A stretch of 64,000 bases of DNA from Ethanoligenens sp047722935 (GCA_047722935.1 JBDNZS010000006.1:1-64000); one strand, 5' to 3'. Counted from the first letter of the stretch, positions 7,096 to 16,775 are shown. A program made the numbers and translations. Notes: a model not told the origin generated them from the letters alone.

Positions 7096-8685
7096 ATGGC
7101 AGACATTCGTGAAACAATCCTTGAAGGGTATCCTGCCAAGGTTTTTAAAAATCGCAAAGACCATATCGTGGAGTTGGAAGGCGAAGATAATCCCATTGAA
7201 GCCAACCGCCGTTCCATACCTGGTATTATCACCAGCCGTGGCTGTTGCTACGCTGGGTGTAAAGGTGTGGTACTCGGACCAATTAAGGACATTGTCCTAA
7301 TTACGCATGGTCCGATCGGATGCGGTTATTACTCTTGGTTGACCCGTCGTAATAAAGCACGCCCGGGCGAAAATGGTATGGATCTGATTACCTATTCATT
7401 CTCTACGGATATGCAGGAAAGCGACATTGTATTCGGTGGCGTCAATAAATTGGCGAAAGCTATTGATGAGGCTGTTGAAATTTTCCATCCGAAAGCAGTT
7501 TTTGTGTGTGCTACGTGCCCTGTCGGACTAATCGGCGATGATATTAACGCAGTGGCTGCTGCCGCGCAAAAACGGCATGGTATCCAGTGTATTTCGTTTA
7601 GCTGCGAAGGATACAAGGGCGTCAGCCAGTCGGCTGGACATCACATCGCCAACAACCAATTCATGAAATACTTGGTTGGCACAGGCGAACGTGAAGTCGG
7701 CAAATTCCCTGTCAATATCCTTGGCGAATACAATATCGGTGGTGATGCGTGGGAGATCGAGCGTATCTTGAAAAAGATTGGCTATGACATTGTGTGCACC
7801 TATACAGGCGATGCCAATGTTGACGATCTACGTGTTGCAAATACAGCGAAGCTGAGCATTGTACAGTGCCATCGTTCCATCAACTATATCGCCGAGATGA
7901 TTGAAACCAAGTATGGTGTCCGGTGGATGAAAGTGAACTTCATTGGCATCCAGGGTACGATTGATTCTTTGCGGAATATGGCGAAATACTTTGGTGATGC
8001 CGACCTCATTGAGCGTACCGAGCAGGTGATTGCTGAAGAATATGCGTTGATTGATGACGAGATGAGTGCGCACAAAGAGCGCTTGAAGGGCCGTACTGCC
8101 GCCATTTATGTTGGTGGCTCGCGTTCGCATCACTATCAAATCATGCTCAAAGCACTTGGAATCAGCACCATTATGGCTGGTTATGAGTTCGGACATCGTG
8201 AAGATTATGAAGGGCGCAAAGTGTTGCCGTTCGTGAAAGAAGATGCCGACAGCAAAAACATCGAGTCTATTACCGTTGCACCTGATGAGAAAAAATATCA
8301 CATTTTTCTTTCCAAAGAAAAAGCCGATGAGCTGGCCAAAGAAATGGAATTGGACTACTATGATGGTATGTTCAACGACATGAATGACGGCAATGTGGCG
8401 ATTGATGATTTAAATCATTACGAAACGGAAATGGTTTTGGAAAAACTGAAACCGGACATCTTTTTCTCTGGGATCAAGGATAAGTTTGTTGCTCAGAAGA
8501 GAGGGGTTCTCTCCCGTCAGCTTCATTCTTACGATTACAGTGGTCCGTATGCAGGTTTCACCGGTGCGTTGAATTTTGCACGTGATGTGGATATGGGTGT
8601 TCACACGCCCACATGGCTGCTTATCGAGGCACCGTGGAAAAAACAGCCGATGCTTGTCGGTGAAGTGCTTGGAGGGCAAAAATAA
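7096..8685 (+). CDS. nifD: Molybdenum nitrogenase alpha subunit NifD
   Basis: Catalytic alpha subunit carrying FeMo-cofactor. The 529-residue protein has P-cluster ligands Cys50, Cys76 and Cys141, cofactor ligands Cys258 (VQCHRSINYI) and His477 (QLHSYDYSGPY), and active-site Gln178 and His182. An extra segment of about 50 residues (roughly 375-425) is the insertion typical of Clostridium pasteurianum-type NifD. The position nine residues after the His ligand is Ala rather than the His found in proteobacterial NifD. The start follows AAGAGGTGA. The stop overlaps the nifK ATG by one base. Confidence 0.96.
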   Translation: MADIRETILEGYPAKVFKNRKDHIVELEGEDNPIEANRRSIPGIITSRGCCYAGCKGVVLGPIKDIVLITHGPIGCGYYSWLTRRNKARPGENGMDLITYSFSTDMQESDIVFGGVNKLAKAIDEAVEIFHPKAVFVCATCPVGLIGDDINAVAAAAQKRHGIQCISFSCEGYKGVSQSAGHHIANNQFMKYLVGTGEREVGKFPVNILGEYNIGGDAWEIERILKKIGYDIVCTYTGDANVDDLRVANTAKLSIVQCHRSINYIAEMIETKYGVRWMKVNFIGIQGTIDSLRNMAKYFGDADLIERTEQVIAEEYALIDDEMSAHKERLKGRTAAIYVGGSRSHHYQIMLKALGISTIMAGYEFGHREDYEGRKVLPFVKEDADSKNIESITVAPDEKKYHIFLSKEKADELAKEMELDYYDGMFNDMNDGNVAIDDLNHYETEMVLEKLKPDIFFSGIKDKFVAQKRGVLSRQLHSYDYSGPYAGFTGALNFARDVDMGVHTPTWLLIEAPWKKQPMLVGEVLGGQK

Positions 8686-10046
8686 TGCTGGATGCAACCC
8701 CTAAAAAGATCTATGAAAGAGAAGCTCTCCGCATCAATCCTGCAAAAACATGCCAGCCGGTAGGAGCTATGTATGCAGCTCTTGGCGTACACAGCTGCTT
8801 GCCGCATAGCCATGGCTCGCAGGGGTGCTGCTCATATCATCGTACTCTTTTGACCCGCCATTTTAAAGAACCCGCGATGGCGACCACTAGTTCTTTCACA
8901 GAAGGATCTTCTGTTTTTGGTGGCGGCTCTAATTTAAAAACGGCCATTCGTAACATTTTTGAAATTTATAAGCCGCAGATTATTGCCATTCATACCACAT
9001 GCCTTTCTGAAACCATAGGTGATGACGTTCGCACCTATGTGACGCAAATCACAATTCCGGAAGACCGTTATGTCGTTTATACGCATACCCCAAGTTATGT
9101 GGGTTCTCATATCACTGGCTATGCGAATATGATTCACGGCTTCTTTGATTGCCTTGCTGAAAACACTGGCGTTAAAAATGGCAAAGCGTTGCTCATTCCG
9201 GGTTATGTTGATCCCGGTGACATGCGCGAAATCAAACGGATTACAACATTGATGGGTGTGCCGTTTACAATGATGCCGGATACATCCGGTGTGTTTGACG
9301 CACCTACAACCGGCAAATACGACATGTTCCCGCGCGGTGGTACTAAAGTTGAGGATATTATTGACGCCGGCAATTGTGATCACACATTTGCGTTTGGCTA
9401 TTTTGCCACTGAGCATCCGGCCTCATTCCTTGAGAAAAAATGCAAAGTACCCTATACCCAAATAGGTCTGCCGATTGGTTTGGAAGCTACAGACCGTTTC
9501 GTCACTGAACTGATGCAATATTCTCAAAACGAAGTGCCCTACGAATTAGAAGAAGAGCGTGGCCAGTTGGTCGATCTTCTTATTGATGCACATCCGCATT
9601 TCGATGGAAAGAAAGTAGCAATCTTTGGTGACCCCGATACCGTGATTGGTCTGGCGGAATTCACCGCATCCATTGGTATGGTTCCACGCTTCTGCGTGAC
9701 GGGTACACCGGGCAACCATTTCAGCCATTCCATGAAAGCAATCGCTGACAAGTATAATACCGACATCAAGTACAAACAGTTCGGTGACTTGTTTGAATTG
9801 CATCAATGGATTAAAAACGAACCTGTAGATTTGCTGATGGGTGGAACCCATGGTAAATATATCGCACGTGCAGAAGACCTTCCGTTTGTGCGTATCGGAT
9901 TCCCGATTCTTGATCGTTATGGTCATCAGTATACATCAATGGTCGGTTATAAAGGCGCCATTAATGTGATGATGAAAATCATCGATACATTGTTGGATCG
10001 CAAAGACCGTGATGCTGCGGACGAAGACCTTGAACTGGTTCTGTAA
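8685..10046 (+). CDS. nifK: Molybdenum nitrogenase beta subunit NifK
   Basis: Beta subunit that completes the P-cluster with NifD. The 453-residue protein is the short clostridial form without a long N-terminal extension. Its cysteines Cys23 (KTCQPVGAMY), Cys48 (GSQGCCSYH) and Cys106 (TTCLSETIGDD) are in place. It starts on an ATG sharing one base with the nifD stop. It ends 49 nt before a strong hairpin terminator, which closes the nifHI1I2DK operon. Confidence 0.96.
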   Translation: MLDATPKKIYEREALRINPAKTCQPVGAMYAALGVHSCLPHSHGSQGCCSYHRTLLTRHFKEPAMATTSSFTEGSSVFGGGSNLKTAIRNIFEIYKPQIIAIHTTCLSETIGDDVRTYVTQITIPEDRYVVYTHTPSYVGSHITGYANMIHGFFDCLAENTGVKNGKALLIPGYVDPGDMREIKRITTLMGVPFTMMPDTSGVFDAPTTGKYDMFPRGGTKVEDIIDAGNCDHTFAFGYFATEHPASFLEKKCKVPYTQIGLPIGLEATDRFVTELMQYSQNEVPYELEEERGQLVDLLIDAHPHFDGKKVAIFGDPDTVIGLAEFTASIGMVPRFCVTGTPGNHFSHSMKAIADKYNTDIKYKQFGDLFELHQWIKNEPVDLLMGGTHGKYIARAEDLPFVRIGFPILDRYGHQYTSMVGYKGAINVMMKIIDTLLDRKDRDAADEDLELVL

Positions 10047-10095
10047 AATTTTCAGTGTCTTATAATTCTTTTCATTCTGTCTGATGGACGGTATT

Positions 10096-10135
10096 GTGTC
10101 GTGTTTGCAATGTTGCAAATACGACACGCATTTTA
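10096..10135 (+). terminator. Terminator after nifK
   Basis: A 15-bp stem (10096-10110 with 10113-10127, one G-U) encloses a 2-nt loop and is followed by gcattttat. It separates the structural operon from the cofactor-assembly operon starting with nifE. Confidence 0.65.
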
Positions 10136-10200
10136 TAAAAAGGTACCAACGCAATTCGGTTATTTGTTTTTATTTTTTATTTTTTTTTTGAATATGAGGG

Positions 10201-10226
10201 ATTATAAACGCTTTATCGTTTATAAT
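10201..10226. promoter_or_regulatory. Perfect palindrome before nifE
   Basis: ATTATAAACG at 10201-10210 and CGTTTATAAT at 10217-10226 are exact complements around CTTTAT. The right arm contains the sequence TATAAT (10221-10226), so the site may overlap a -10 box and act as an operator; no good -35 at 17 bp was found. It lies 64 nt before the nifE ATG in a 244-nt gap, just after an AT-rich tract with long T-runs at 10170-10190. Confidence 0.45.
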
Positions 10227-10290
10227 GCCATAATCACTTTATAAATGTTGCATGAATCTTTGATATATGCTCTTTGGGGGACAGTCAATT

Positions 10291-11652
10291 ATGAAAAGAA
10301 TGATGACGAGTGATGTGTTGGATGAGCGCAAGGATTTTGTATCTGTCTGCGTCTCCGGTGAGGGCAAAAAAGGGTTCAAATGCGAAAGCAATAGTGTGGC
10401 CGGTGCGGTAAGCCAGCGCGCCTGTGTTTATTGCGGCGCACGTGTGGTGCTCAACCCAATTACAGATGCGTTCCACATCATCCACGGTCCAATTGGCTGC
10501 GCCAGCTACACGTGGGATTTGCGCGGTAGTTTGAGCAGCGACAAAGAGTATTATCGCCACGCATTTTCTACCGACTTAAGCGAGCAGGATGTCATCTTCG
10601 GGGGCGGAAAAAAGCTGGAGGGTGCAATTGATGAAATTGTTGCAGCTTATCATGCTAAATTTATTTTCGTTTATGCGACCTGCATCGTGGGCGTAATTGG
10701 GGATGATGTAAAAGCAATTTGCAAAGCTGCCGAGAAAAAGCACGGAATTGTATGCATCCCTGTCCAAACGCCCGGTTTTTCCGGTACTAAATCTATGGGA
10801 TACAAGCTTGCTTGCAATGCCATTCTCAATTTGATGGAACGCGGAGAGAAATTGCCTAAGCTTAAAGGCATCAATGTACTTGGCGATTTTAATCTTTCCG
10901 GCGAGATGTGGATTATCAACAACTACCTCAAGCAAATAGGGGTGGAGGTTGTAGCAAGACTGACCGGTGATGGAACTTGCGGGGATATTATGCAAGCCCC
11001 CCGTGCTTCACTTAATATCGTGCAGTGTGCGGGTTCGATGATGTATCTTGCCAAACGCATGGAAGAGCAATACGATATTCCCAATATCAAGGTGAGCTTC
11101 TTTGGCATTGAAGATACGACCAATTCCCTTATGCGTATTGCTTATGCGTTGAAAGACCCCGAAATCATTGCGCGTGCGAAGGCATTCACGGCAAAGAAAT
11201 CGGTGGAAACTGCTCGCAAAATTGCCCCCTATCGTGCATTGTTGGAAGGTCGCAAGGCTGCAATTTACGTAGGCGGCGGCTATAAGGCTATTTCATTGCT
11301 CAAGCAGTTTAAGGAATTGGGTATGGATACCGTGGTTGTCGGTACGCAGACAGGTAAGAAAGACGAATATGATGTGATTCGCAGTCTTGCCGATGAAGGC
11401 ACCATTATTCTGGATGATGCTAATCCGGCGGAGCTGGAAAAATTCATGCGTGAAAAACACGCGGATGTTCTGGTGGGAGGCGTAAAAGAACGTCCTCTCG
11501 GCTATAAACTGGCCATTGCGTTTCTTGACCATAACCACGAGCGGAAGCATCCATTGGCTGGTTATGATGGTGCGGTCAATTTTGCCCAAGAGTTAAATTT
11601 GAGCATGAACAGCCCAGTCTGGGCTTATTTGAAAGGGGATGCGACGGTTTGA
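10291..11652 (+). CDS. nifE: Nitrogenase cofactor scaffold subunit NifE
   Basis: NifE pairs with NifN to form the scaffold on which the NifB product is matured to FeMo-cofactor. The 453-residue protein is a NifD homologue. It retains cysteines near residues 45-48 (QRACVYCGA) and 70 (HGPIGCASYTW) and the YATCIVGVIGDD motif. It has no His in the position of the NifD cofactor ligand (the matching region reads HPLAGYDGAVNFAQEL). ATG 10291 follows TTTGGGGGA; an ATG at 10267 is less likely. The next gene begins with TTG overlapping the stop (TTGA). Confidence 0.93.
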   Translation: MKRMMTSDVLDERKDFVSVCVSGEGKKGFKCESNSVAGAVSQRACVYCGARVVLNPITDAFHIIHGPIGCASYTWDLRGSLSSDKEYYRHAFSTDLSEQDVIFGGGKKLEGAIDEIVAAYHAKFIFVYATCIVGVIGDDVKAICKAAEKKHGIVCIPVQTPGFSGTKSMGYKLACNAILNLMERGEKLPKLKGINVLGDFNLSGEMWIINNYLKQIGVEVVARLTGDGTCGDIMQAPRASLNIVQCAGSMMYLAKRMEEQYDIPNIKVSFFGIEDTTNSLMRIAYALKDPEIIARAKAFTAKKSVETARKIAPYRALLEGRKAAIYVGGGYKAISLLKQFKELGMDTVVVGTQTGKKDEYDVIRSLADEGTIILDDANPAELEKFMREKHADVLVGGVKERPLGYKLAIAFLDHNHERKHPLAGYDGAVNFAQELNLSMNSPVWAYLKGDATV

Positions 11653-14363
11653 AAAAGTCTAATCGGAACTATACCAATCTAACCGTGAATCCCTGCAAAA
11701 TGTGCATGCCTTTGGGCGCGGTCACTGCTTTTTATGGTGTGAAAGGCTGTATGTCTATTATTCACGGCTCTCAGGGGTGCAGCACGTATATTCGCCGCCA
11801 TATGGCCACGCACTATAACGAACCTATTGACATCGCCTCGTCGGCGCTGACAGAGCAAGGCACCGTTTACGGAGGCGAGGAAAATCTCCTCAAAGGCATC
11901 AAAAATTTAACAAAATTGTACCAGCCGCAAGTGATTGGCATTTGTACTACTTGTTTGGCAGAAACCATCGGTGAGGATGTTCCCCGCATCATTGAAAAGG
12001 CCAAAAGCGAGGGGATTGCTTCCGGTGTGACATTTGTTTCAGTGCCCAGCCCGGGATATGGCGGTAGCCAATTTGAGGGATTTTTGGCTGCTACACGTGC
12101 AATTGTGGCCACATTGGCCACAGATACGACCCCCAATCAATCCATCAACGTGATTTCATCTTATATGAGTCCCGCTGAGATGCGGACACTCAAAGATATC
12201 TTGAATGCATTTGAACTTGATTATACGCTTCTGCCAGACATATCGGAAAACCTAGACCGTGTGTATAATCCGGTGTATAACCGTTTGCCACAGGATGGGA
12301 CCGATCTGGACGCTATCCGTCGGATGGCTGGTGCGCGCTTTACGCTTGAAATTGGGACCTTTTCCTCTGAGAACAATTCTGCGGCTCAGTACCTGCATGA
12401 CACATTTCATATTCCATATAAAAGGATACCGCTTCCGATTGGTCTGCGTGGCACTGATGCACTGTTAGAGGCACTCTCAGAGTTGAGCGGCAAACCGATT
12501 CCTGCATCTTTCCGCCGCGCGCGCGGTCGGTATTTAGATGCCATGGTTGACGCGCACAAGTATACAGGGGAAGCTAAAGTAGCCGTTTTCGGCGAACCCG
12601 ATCAAGTGTACGGTCTCACACGATTGTGTTTGGAAGTAGGGGCACTGCCTCTTTTGGTGGCTACCGGTTCTAAAAATGCGAAGCTAAAAGAACTGCTGGA
12701 AGATGAAATCGAGCAGCTTTCCAAAGTCAAAATGGTGACTTGTCATGAGATACTCAATGATACTGATTTTGACAAGATTGCTGATTTTTCTGTTAAGAAT
12801 CATGTCAACCTCATGATTGGAAATTCTGATGGTAGGCGTGTGCAGGAAAAAACCGGGATTGAATTGCTGCGCATTGGATTTCCCATGCATGACCGCGTGG
12901 GCGGTCAGCGTCAGGTGACTATTGGCTATGAAGGTTCCTTACAGGTGATGGACGGCATTGCCAACGCGATGCTCAACGCTACTGCAACGACTTTCAGAAA
13001 GGCGATGTACAATATGTATTATGACGGTTCAGATCAAAAGGAACCTGCGGCGGCGTCCGTCCCGGAAACTGTAGAGCCGCAGGCAACCATTTCTCTTTCC
13101 AAAGAAGAAGTGGAGGCAAAAACCAAAAAACATCCCTGCTATGACTGTTCGGCTTGCTCATCCGGCAGCGCACGTATGCACCTGCCAGTCGCCCCTGCGT
13201 GTAACATCCAGTGCAACTATTGCTCACGGGATTTTGACTGTCCCAATGAATCACGCCCAGGCGTGACGAGCGGTGTGCTTTCTCCAGAAGAAGCAGTCGC
13301 CAAATATTTGAAGGTGAAAGCGCAGGTTCCCAATCTTTCTGTGGTGGGGATTGCCGGCCCAGGTGATGTGCTGGCCAACTTTGAGCAGGTGAAAGCTACG
13401 CTGGAGGGAATCCGTAAAGTAGACCCGGACGTGACGTTCTGCGTTTCCACTAACGGTTTGATGCTTCCGTTTTATGCCAATGACCTGCTTAAACTGGGCG
13501 TCAGTCATCTGACGGTTACACTCAACGCGGTAGACGAGAATATCGGCGCTCAAATTTATAAGTTTGTCAATTACCTCGGCAGGCGCTATACGGGTATTGA
13601 GGGTGCGCGCATTCTGCGTGATAATCAACTCACAGGCATCCGCTATCTGGTGGGCAAGGGTATGGTTATTAAAATCAATATCGTCATGCTCAAAGGCATA
13701 AACGATGCGCATATTGAAACGGTCGTGCAGACAGTACGGGATTTGGGATGCGAGATTACCAATATCATGCAACTTATTCCCGTTAACGGCAGTGCGTTTG
13801 AGGGTATGGATCTTGTCAGCAATAAAGAATTGATGGAAAAACGCAAAGCCTGCTCTGCGATTATGAAGCAGATGTATCATTGCAAACAATGTCGCGCAGA
13901 TGCAATTGGAACGCTCGACAATGATATCTCCATCCAATTCCGTGATGAAAAAACGGAGGAAAAGGAAGAACCGAAACCTTTGCGTTTCGCTGTGGCTTCT
14001 AAAAGCGGTATGATTGTGGATACCCACTTTGGCCACGCAACGGAATTTCATATTTATGATTATCTGAACGGCGATGTGATTTATGTAGAACGTCGCGCAG
14101 TCGGAAAATATTGTAAAGGTGTCGATGATTGCGGCGAGCAGGAAGGGCCGGGTGTGGACAATATTATCGAAGCGGTCAGCGACTGTCAGGGAGTTATCAG
14201 TATGCGCATTGGTGCTGAACCGACCAGCAAATTGCGTGAGCGCGGCATTGAGCCATTTATGATGTATGATCGTGTGGAAAATGGCGTGCGTGAAGCGGCA
14301 AAAAAGATCCTTTCCGGTGAGGTGGTCACACACACAGCTGAAAAAATGAAAATGTCCCATTAA
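11649..14363 (+). CDS. nifN-nifB: NifN-NifB fusion with C-terminal NifX/NafY-like domain
   Basis: A 904-residue protein of three parts. Residues 1 to about 440 are NifN, a NifK-like scaffold subunit with NPCKMCMPLGA and a GSQGCSTYIRR motif. After a linker, residues about 495-760 are the NifB radical SAM domain, with 4Fe-4S ligands Cys518, Cys522 and Cys525 (CNIQCNYC). Residues about 776-890 form a NifX/NafY-like domain (FAVASKSGMIVDTHFGHA) that binds the cofactor precursor in homologues. NifB makes the 8Fe-9S-C core used by all nitrogenases, so this gene should also serve AnfDGK. The fusion occurs in Clostridium pasteurianum. The start is TTG, coupled to nifE by a 4-nt overlap. Confidence 0.93.
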   Translation: MKKSNRNYTNLTVNPCKMCMPLGAVTAFYGVKGCMSIIHGSQGCSTYIRRHMATHYNEPIDIASSALTEQGTVYGGEENLLKGIKNLTKLYQPQVIGICTTCLAETIGEDVPRIIEKAKSEGIASGVTFVSVPSPGYGGSQFEGFLAATRAIVATLATDTTPNQSINVISSYMSPAEMRTLKDILNAFELDYTLLPDISENLDRVYNPVYNRLPQDGTDLDAIRRMAGARFTLEIGTFSSENNSAAQYLHDTFHIPYKRIPLPIGLRGTDALLEALSELSGKPIPASFRRARGRYLDAMVDAHKYTGEAKVAVFGEPDQVYGLTRLCLEVGALPLLVATGSKNAKLKELLEDEIEQLSKVKMVTCHEILNDTDFDKIADFSVKNHVNLMIGNSDGRRVQEKTGIELLRIGFPMHDRVGGQRQVTIGYEGSLQVMDGIANAMLNATATTFRKAMYNMYYDGSDQKEPAAASVPETVEPQATISLSKEEVEAKTKKHPCYDCSACSSGSARMHLPVAPACNIQCNYCSRDFDCPNESRPGVTSGVLSPEEAVAKYLKVKAQVPNLSVVGIAGPGDVLANFEQVKATLEGIRKVDPDVTFCVSTNGLMLPFYANDLLKLGVSHLTVTLNAVDENIGAQIYKFVNYLGRRYTGIEGARILRDNQLTGIRYLVGKGMVIKINIVMLKGINDAHIETVVQTVRDLGCEITNIMQLIPVNGSAFEGMDLVSNKELMEKRKACSAIMKQMYHCKQCRADAIGTLDNDISIQFRDEKTEEKEEPKPLRFAVASKSGMIVDTHFGHATEFHIYDYLNGDVIYVERRAVGKYCKGVDDCGEQEGPGVDNIIEAVSDCQGVISMRIGAEPTSKLRERGIEPFMMYDRVENGVREAAKKILSGEVVTHTAEKMKMSH

Positions 14364-14425
14364 GCTTGTAAAGTCTGTGTTAATTGATTACAATATAGAC
14401 AGCAATTTGAAAGGAGGTGAAATGA

Positions 14426-14737
14426 ATGGGAATGGATTTAAAACATCACGCTTTTGTCTGTACCAGTTGCCGGCAGAATGGCACGCAGAAAGGCAAATGT
14501 TTTTCGAATGGCGCGAATGACGTAGTCATGAAGTTTCAGGAAGTCATTGATGACGAAGATATTCGTGATGACGTGATGGTAACCAACTGTGGTTGCTTTG
14601 GGCTGTGCGACAATGGCGTAGTCGTGGCAGTTTATCCCGACGGTGTGTTTTATAAAAATGTGACGGTGGACGATGTGGAAGAAATCGTGACTTCGCATTT
14701 TGAAGAAGGCAATGTTGTGGAGCGTCTTGTTCTGTAA
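14426..14737 (+). CDS. Thioredoxin-like 2Fe-2S ferredoxin
   Basis: 103-residue ferredoxin of the Clostridium pasteurianum 2Fe-2S / Shethna type, known to interact with MoFe protein. The cluster ligands are Cys12, Cys25, Cys57 and Cys61 (FVCTSC..., GKCFSNG, GCFGLC); Cys15 and Cys55 are extra. The DDVEEIV C-terminal helix is typical of the thioredoxin fold. A near-perfect AAGGAGGTGA precedes the ATG at 14426. It lies between nifN-B and the split nifV genes, the arrangement known from clostridia, so a nitrogenase-linked electron-transfer or protective role is likely. Confidence 0.9.
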   Translation: MGMDLKHHAFVCTSCRQNGTQKGKCFSNGANDVVMKFQEVIDDEDIRDDVMVTNCGCFGLCDNGVVVAVYPDGVFYKNVTVDDVEEIVTSHFEEGNVVERLVL

Positions 14738-14837
14738 GCGAATCTACTCAAGTAATTCAAATAAGTTTTTCTGATTAGCCATGGCTGCTATCTGCATCGG
14801 TAGATGGCACATGGCTGATTCAGTATCATAAACTTTT

Positions 14838-15914
14838 GTGAAAAATCCGACACCCTCTTTTGTGTATATCAGAAAAGAAAGCGGTGGCAACATCCTTTCA
14901 TTGGAATTGCTGCCCAGGCCGGGAAAGGATGAATGGGTATTGCTGTATTTTGTTTCAGATGCATCTTTATGCCACATTCCAGCGCATGTGCCGAATTCTC
15001 TCCTTTCTGAGTATGCACAATTGTTGTTGGACACTGGTATCGACCAGTTAGAAATGCCTTATCTCATTTGGGAACAGCTTCGGGCGGTTGTTCCAGCTCA
15101 GAAAGTGATGCTGTTGATCCAATATCCGAAGGAACGTGAACGAGCGTTGAAGGAGGGGGCAACTGCATTTTTGGTAGAGGACGCCATTTTTGCTGAGCGT
15201 TTTCCTGACCAATATCCGGATGTGACTGTAATTTGTCCTGTAGATGGCCGGGGGATAATGGGTGACACACGGCATGTTGCTAAGCGTTCCGCACACATTC
15301 GGGCTGCCGGATTCGCTGATGGAATGATTGGTGATTATGCCACTAAGTTTGTAAAATTGCGCTGTGCAGCCTTTTCATTGGATGTGGAAGATAGCTGTGG
15401 TTTGGCTACGTCGTCATCACTGGAGTGGCTGATGGCAGGCGGAAAGGCAGTTTCAGCCACCTTTGGCGGAGTAGGGGGACGCACACCTTTAGAGCAGTTG
15501 TTGGCTGCATTGCGTGTGATTTGTCAACAGCCGTATAGTTTGAAACAAATGCCTCGCTTGCGTGTATTGTTTAACCAAATTTTTGGCCTGGTTGTTTCCG
15601 CACACGCACCCGTAGTTGGGACAGAAATTTTCACCTACGAATCGGGTATCCATGCGGACGGCATACAGAAAAGCCCCAAAACTTATGAACCGTTTCCTCC
15701 GGAAGATGTGGGTATGGAACGTAGGCTTTCAATTGGAAAACATTCCGGAAAAAGCGCACTGCGCGTTAAATTGCATGAACTCGGTGTGCAATTGAGCGAT
15801 GGGGAACTGGAGCAGATGAACGTGCGGGTGCGAGCTGAAAGTACGCGTTTGCGCAGAGGTTTTACAGACGAGGAACTACTGGTGTTAAAAAAATCTTTGC
15901 ATGGAAAGCGGTGA
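14838..15914 (+). CDS. nifV-omega: Homocitrate synthase omega subunit (split NifV)
   Basis: One of two polypeptides that together make homocitrate, the organic ligand of the FeMo and FeFe cofactors. The protein has up to 358 residues. Its C-terminal half holds the isopropylmalate/homocitrate synthase features GTEIFTYESGIHADG and SIGKHSGKSALR, while the N-terminal half is a degenerate barrel. The start is uncertain. GTG 14838 is the first codon after an in-frame stop but has no ribosome site; GTG 14862 or a TTG near 14902 are alternatives. It is directly followed by the alpha gene with no gap. Split NifV is known in C. pasteurianum. Confidence 0.85.
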   Translation: MKNPTPSFVYIRKESGGNILSLELLPRPGKDEWVLLYFVSDASLCHIPAHVPNSLLSEYAQLLLDTGIDQLEMPYLIWEQLRAVVPAQKVMLLIQYPKERERALKEGATAFLVEDAIFAERFPDQYPDVTVICPVDGRGIMGDTRHVAKRSAHIRAAGFADGMIGDYATKFVKLRCAAFSLDVEDSCGLATSSSLEWLMAGGKAVSATFGGVGGRTPLEQLLAALRVICQQPYSLKQMPRLRVLFNQIFGLVVSAHAPVVGTEIFTYESGIHADGIQKSPKTYEPFPPEDVGMERRLSIGKHSGKSALRVKLHELGVQLSDGELEQMNVRVRAESTRLRRGFTDEELLVLKKSLHGKR

Positions 15915-16760
15915 ATGCGACCTGTGCCAAACCAATTGTATATCGTGGATACCACCATGCGCGATGGCGAGCAACGGGCAGGATTGGCGTTCTCAGTGGC
16001 AGATAAAGTCGCCTGTGCAAAAATGATGGATCAAGCCGGTATTGATCAAATCGAGGCGGGAACACCGTCGATGGGCAAAGAAGAACAGGATGCTATTTAT
16101 GGCATGATGCAGATTCGAAAACACACACGTATTTCGGCATGGAATCGGATGACCGAGAGCGACTTGAGAGCATCTTTTTCTTGTAGGCCGGATATTATTC
16201 ATATTGGTGTTCCGGTTTCGGATATCCAAATTCATGAAAAATTGCGAACGACTCGCACGGATGTGGAAAACCGAATGAAGCGCTGCGCAACTCTGGCACT
16301 GGAAGCCGGTTATATAGTTACATTAGGATTTGAGGACGCTTCACGCGCAAACGGTGCATTTCTGCTGCACTTGGCCAAGCAGGCTTTCGCGTTAGGTGTG
16401 CGCAATATACGTTATGCGGACACGGTAGGGATAGCGCACCCCACGAAGATAGCCGGAGATATTGCCGCACTTGCCGCTATTATGCCTGTGGAATGCCATG
16501 CGCACAACGATTTGGGCATGGCGGTAGCCAATTCTTTGGAGTCTGTAAAAGCCGGTGCACGTTATGTGGATACGACGTTCCTTGGCATCGGGGAACGTGC
16601 CGGAAACTGCGACTTTGTGCAGTTTGTATGTGTGGCTCGAACGCAATTTTCCCTGTCTGTGGATACAAATGGGGATGCGCCGTACCGACTTGAGGAAGAG
16701 GTAGCTCATTGTTTGCGCTTGCCGGGGATATCTTTTCCCGTGCATCAACATAAAAGATGA
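15915..16760 (+). CDS. nifV-alpha: Homocitrate synthase alpha subunit (split NifV)
   Basis: Catalytic-barrel half of the split homocitrate synthase, condensing acetyl-CoA with 2-oxoglutarate. The 281-residue protein begins with the HMGL-like signature DTTMRDGEQRAG (residues 12-23). It has the metal-binding HAHNDLG motif near residue 195 and a GIGERAGNCD motif near 220. It stops where full-length NifV would continue into the LeuA-like C-terminal domain, which the omega gene supplies. The ATG follows the omega stop immediately, so the two are probably made in equal amounts. Confidence 0.88.
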   Translation: MRPVPNQLYIVDTTMRDGEQRAGLAFSVADKVACAKMMDQAGIDQIEAGTPSMGKEEQDAIYGMMQIRKHTRISAWNRMTESDLRASFSCRPDIIHIGVPVSDIQIHEKLRTTRTDVENRMKRCATLALEAGYIVTLGFEDASRANGAFLLHLAKQAFALGVRNIRYADTVGIAHPTKIAGDIAALAAIMPVECHAHNDLGMAVANSLESVKAGARYVDTTFLGIGERAGNCDFVQFVCVARTQFSLSVDTNGDAPYRLEEEVAHCLRLPGISFPVHQHKR

Positions 16761-16775
16761 AAGAGATGATTGAGT

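Noticed and set aside
5426..10046. The second nitrogenase being a vanadium (vnf) type
   Set aside because: No delta subunit gene is present, nifI1/nifI2 lie inside the operon, and NifD has the clostridial insertion with Mo-type motifs.
13251..14360. Long minus-strand open frame (369 codons)
   Set aside because: It lies entirely opposite the NifB part of the fusion gene and has no ribosome site or recognisable motif.
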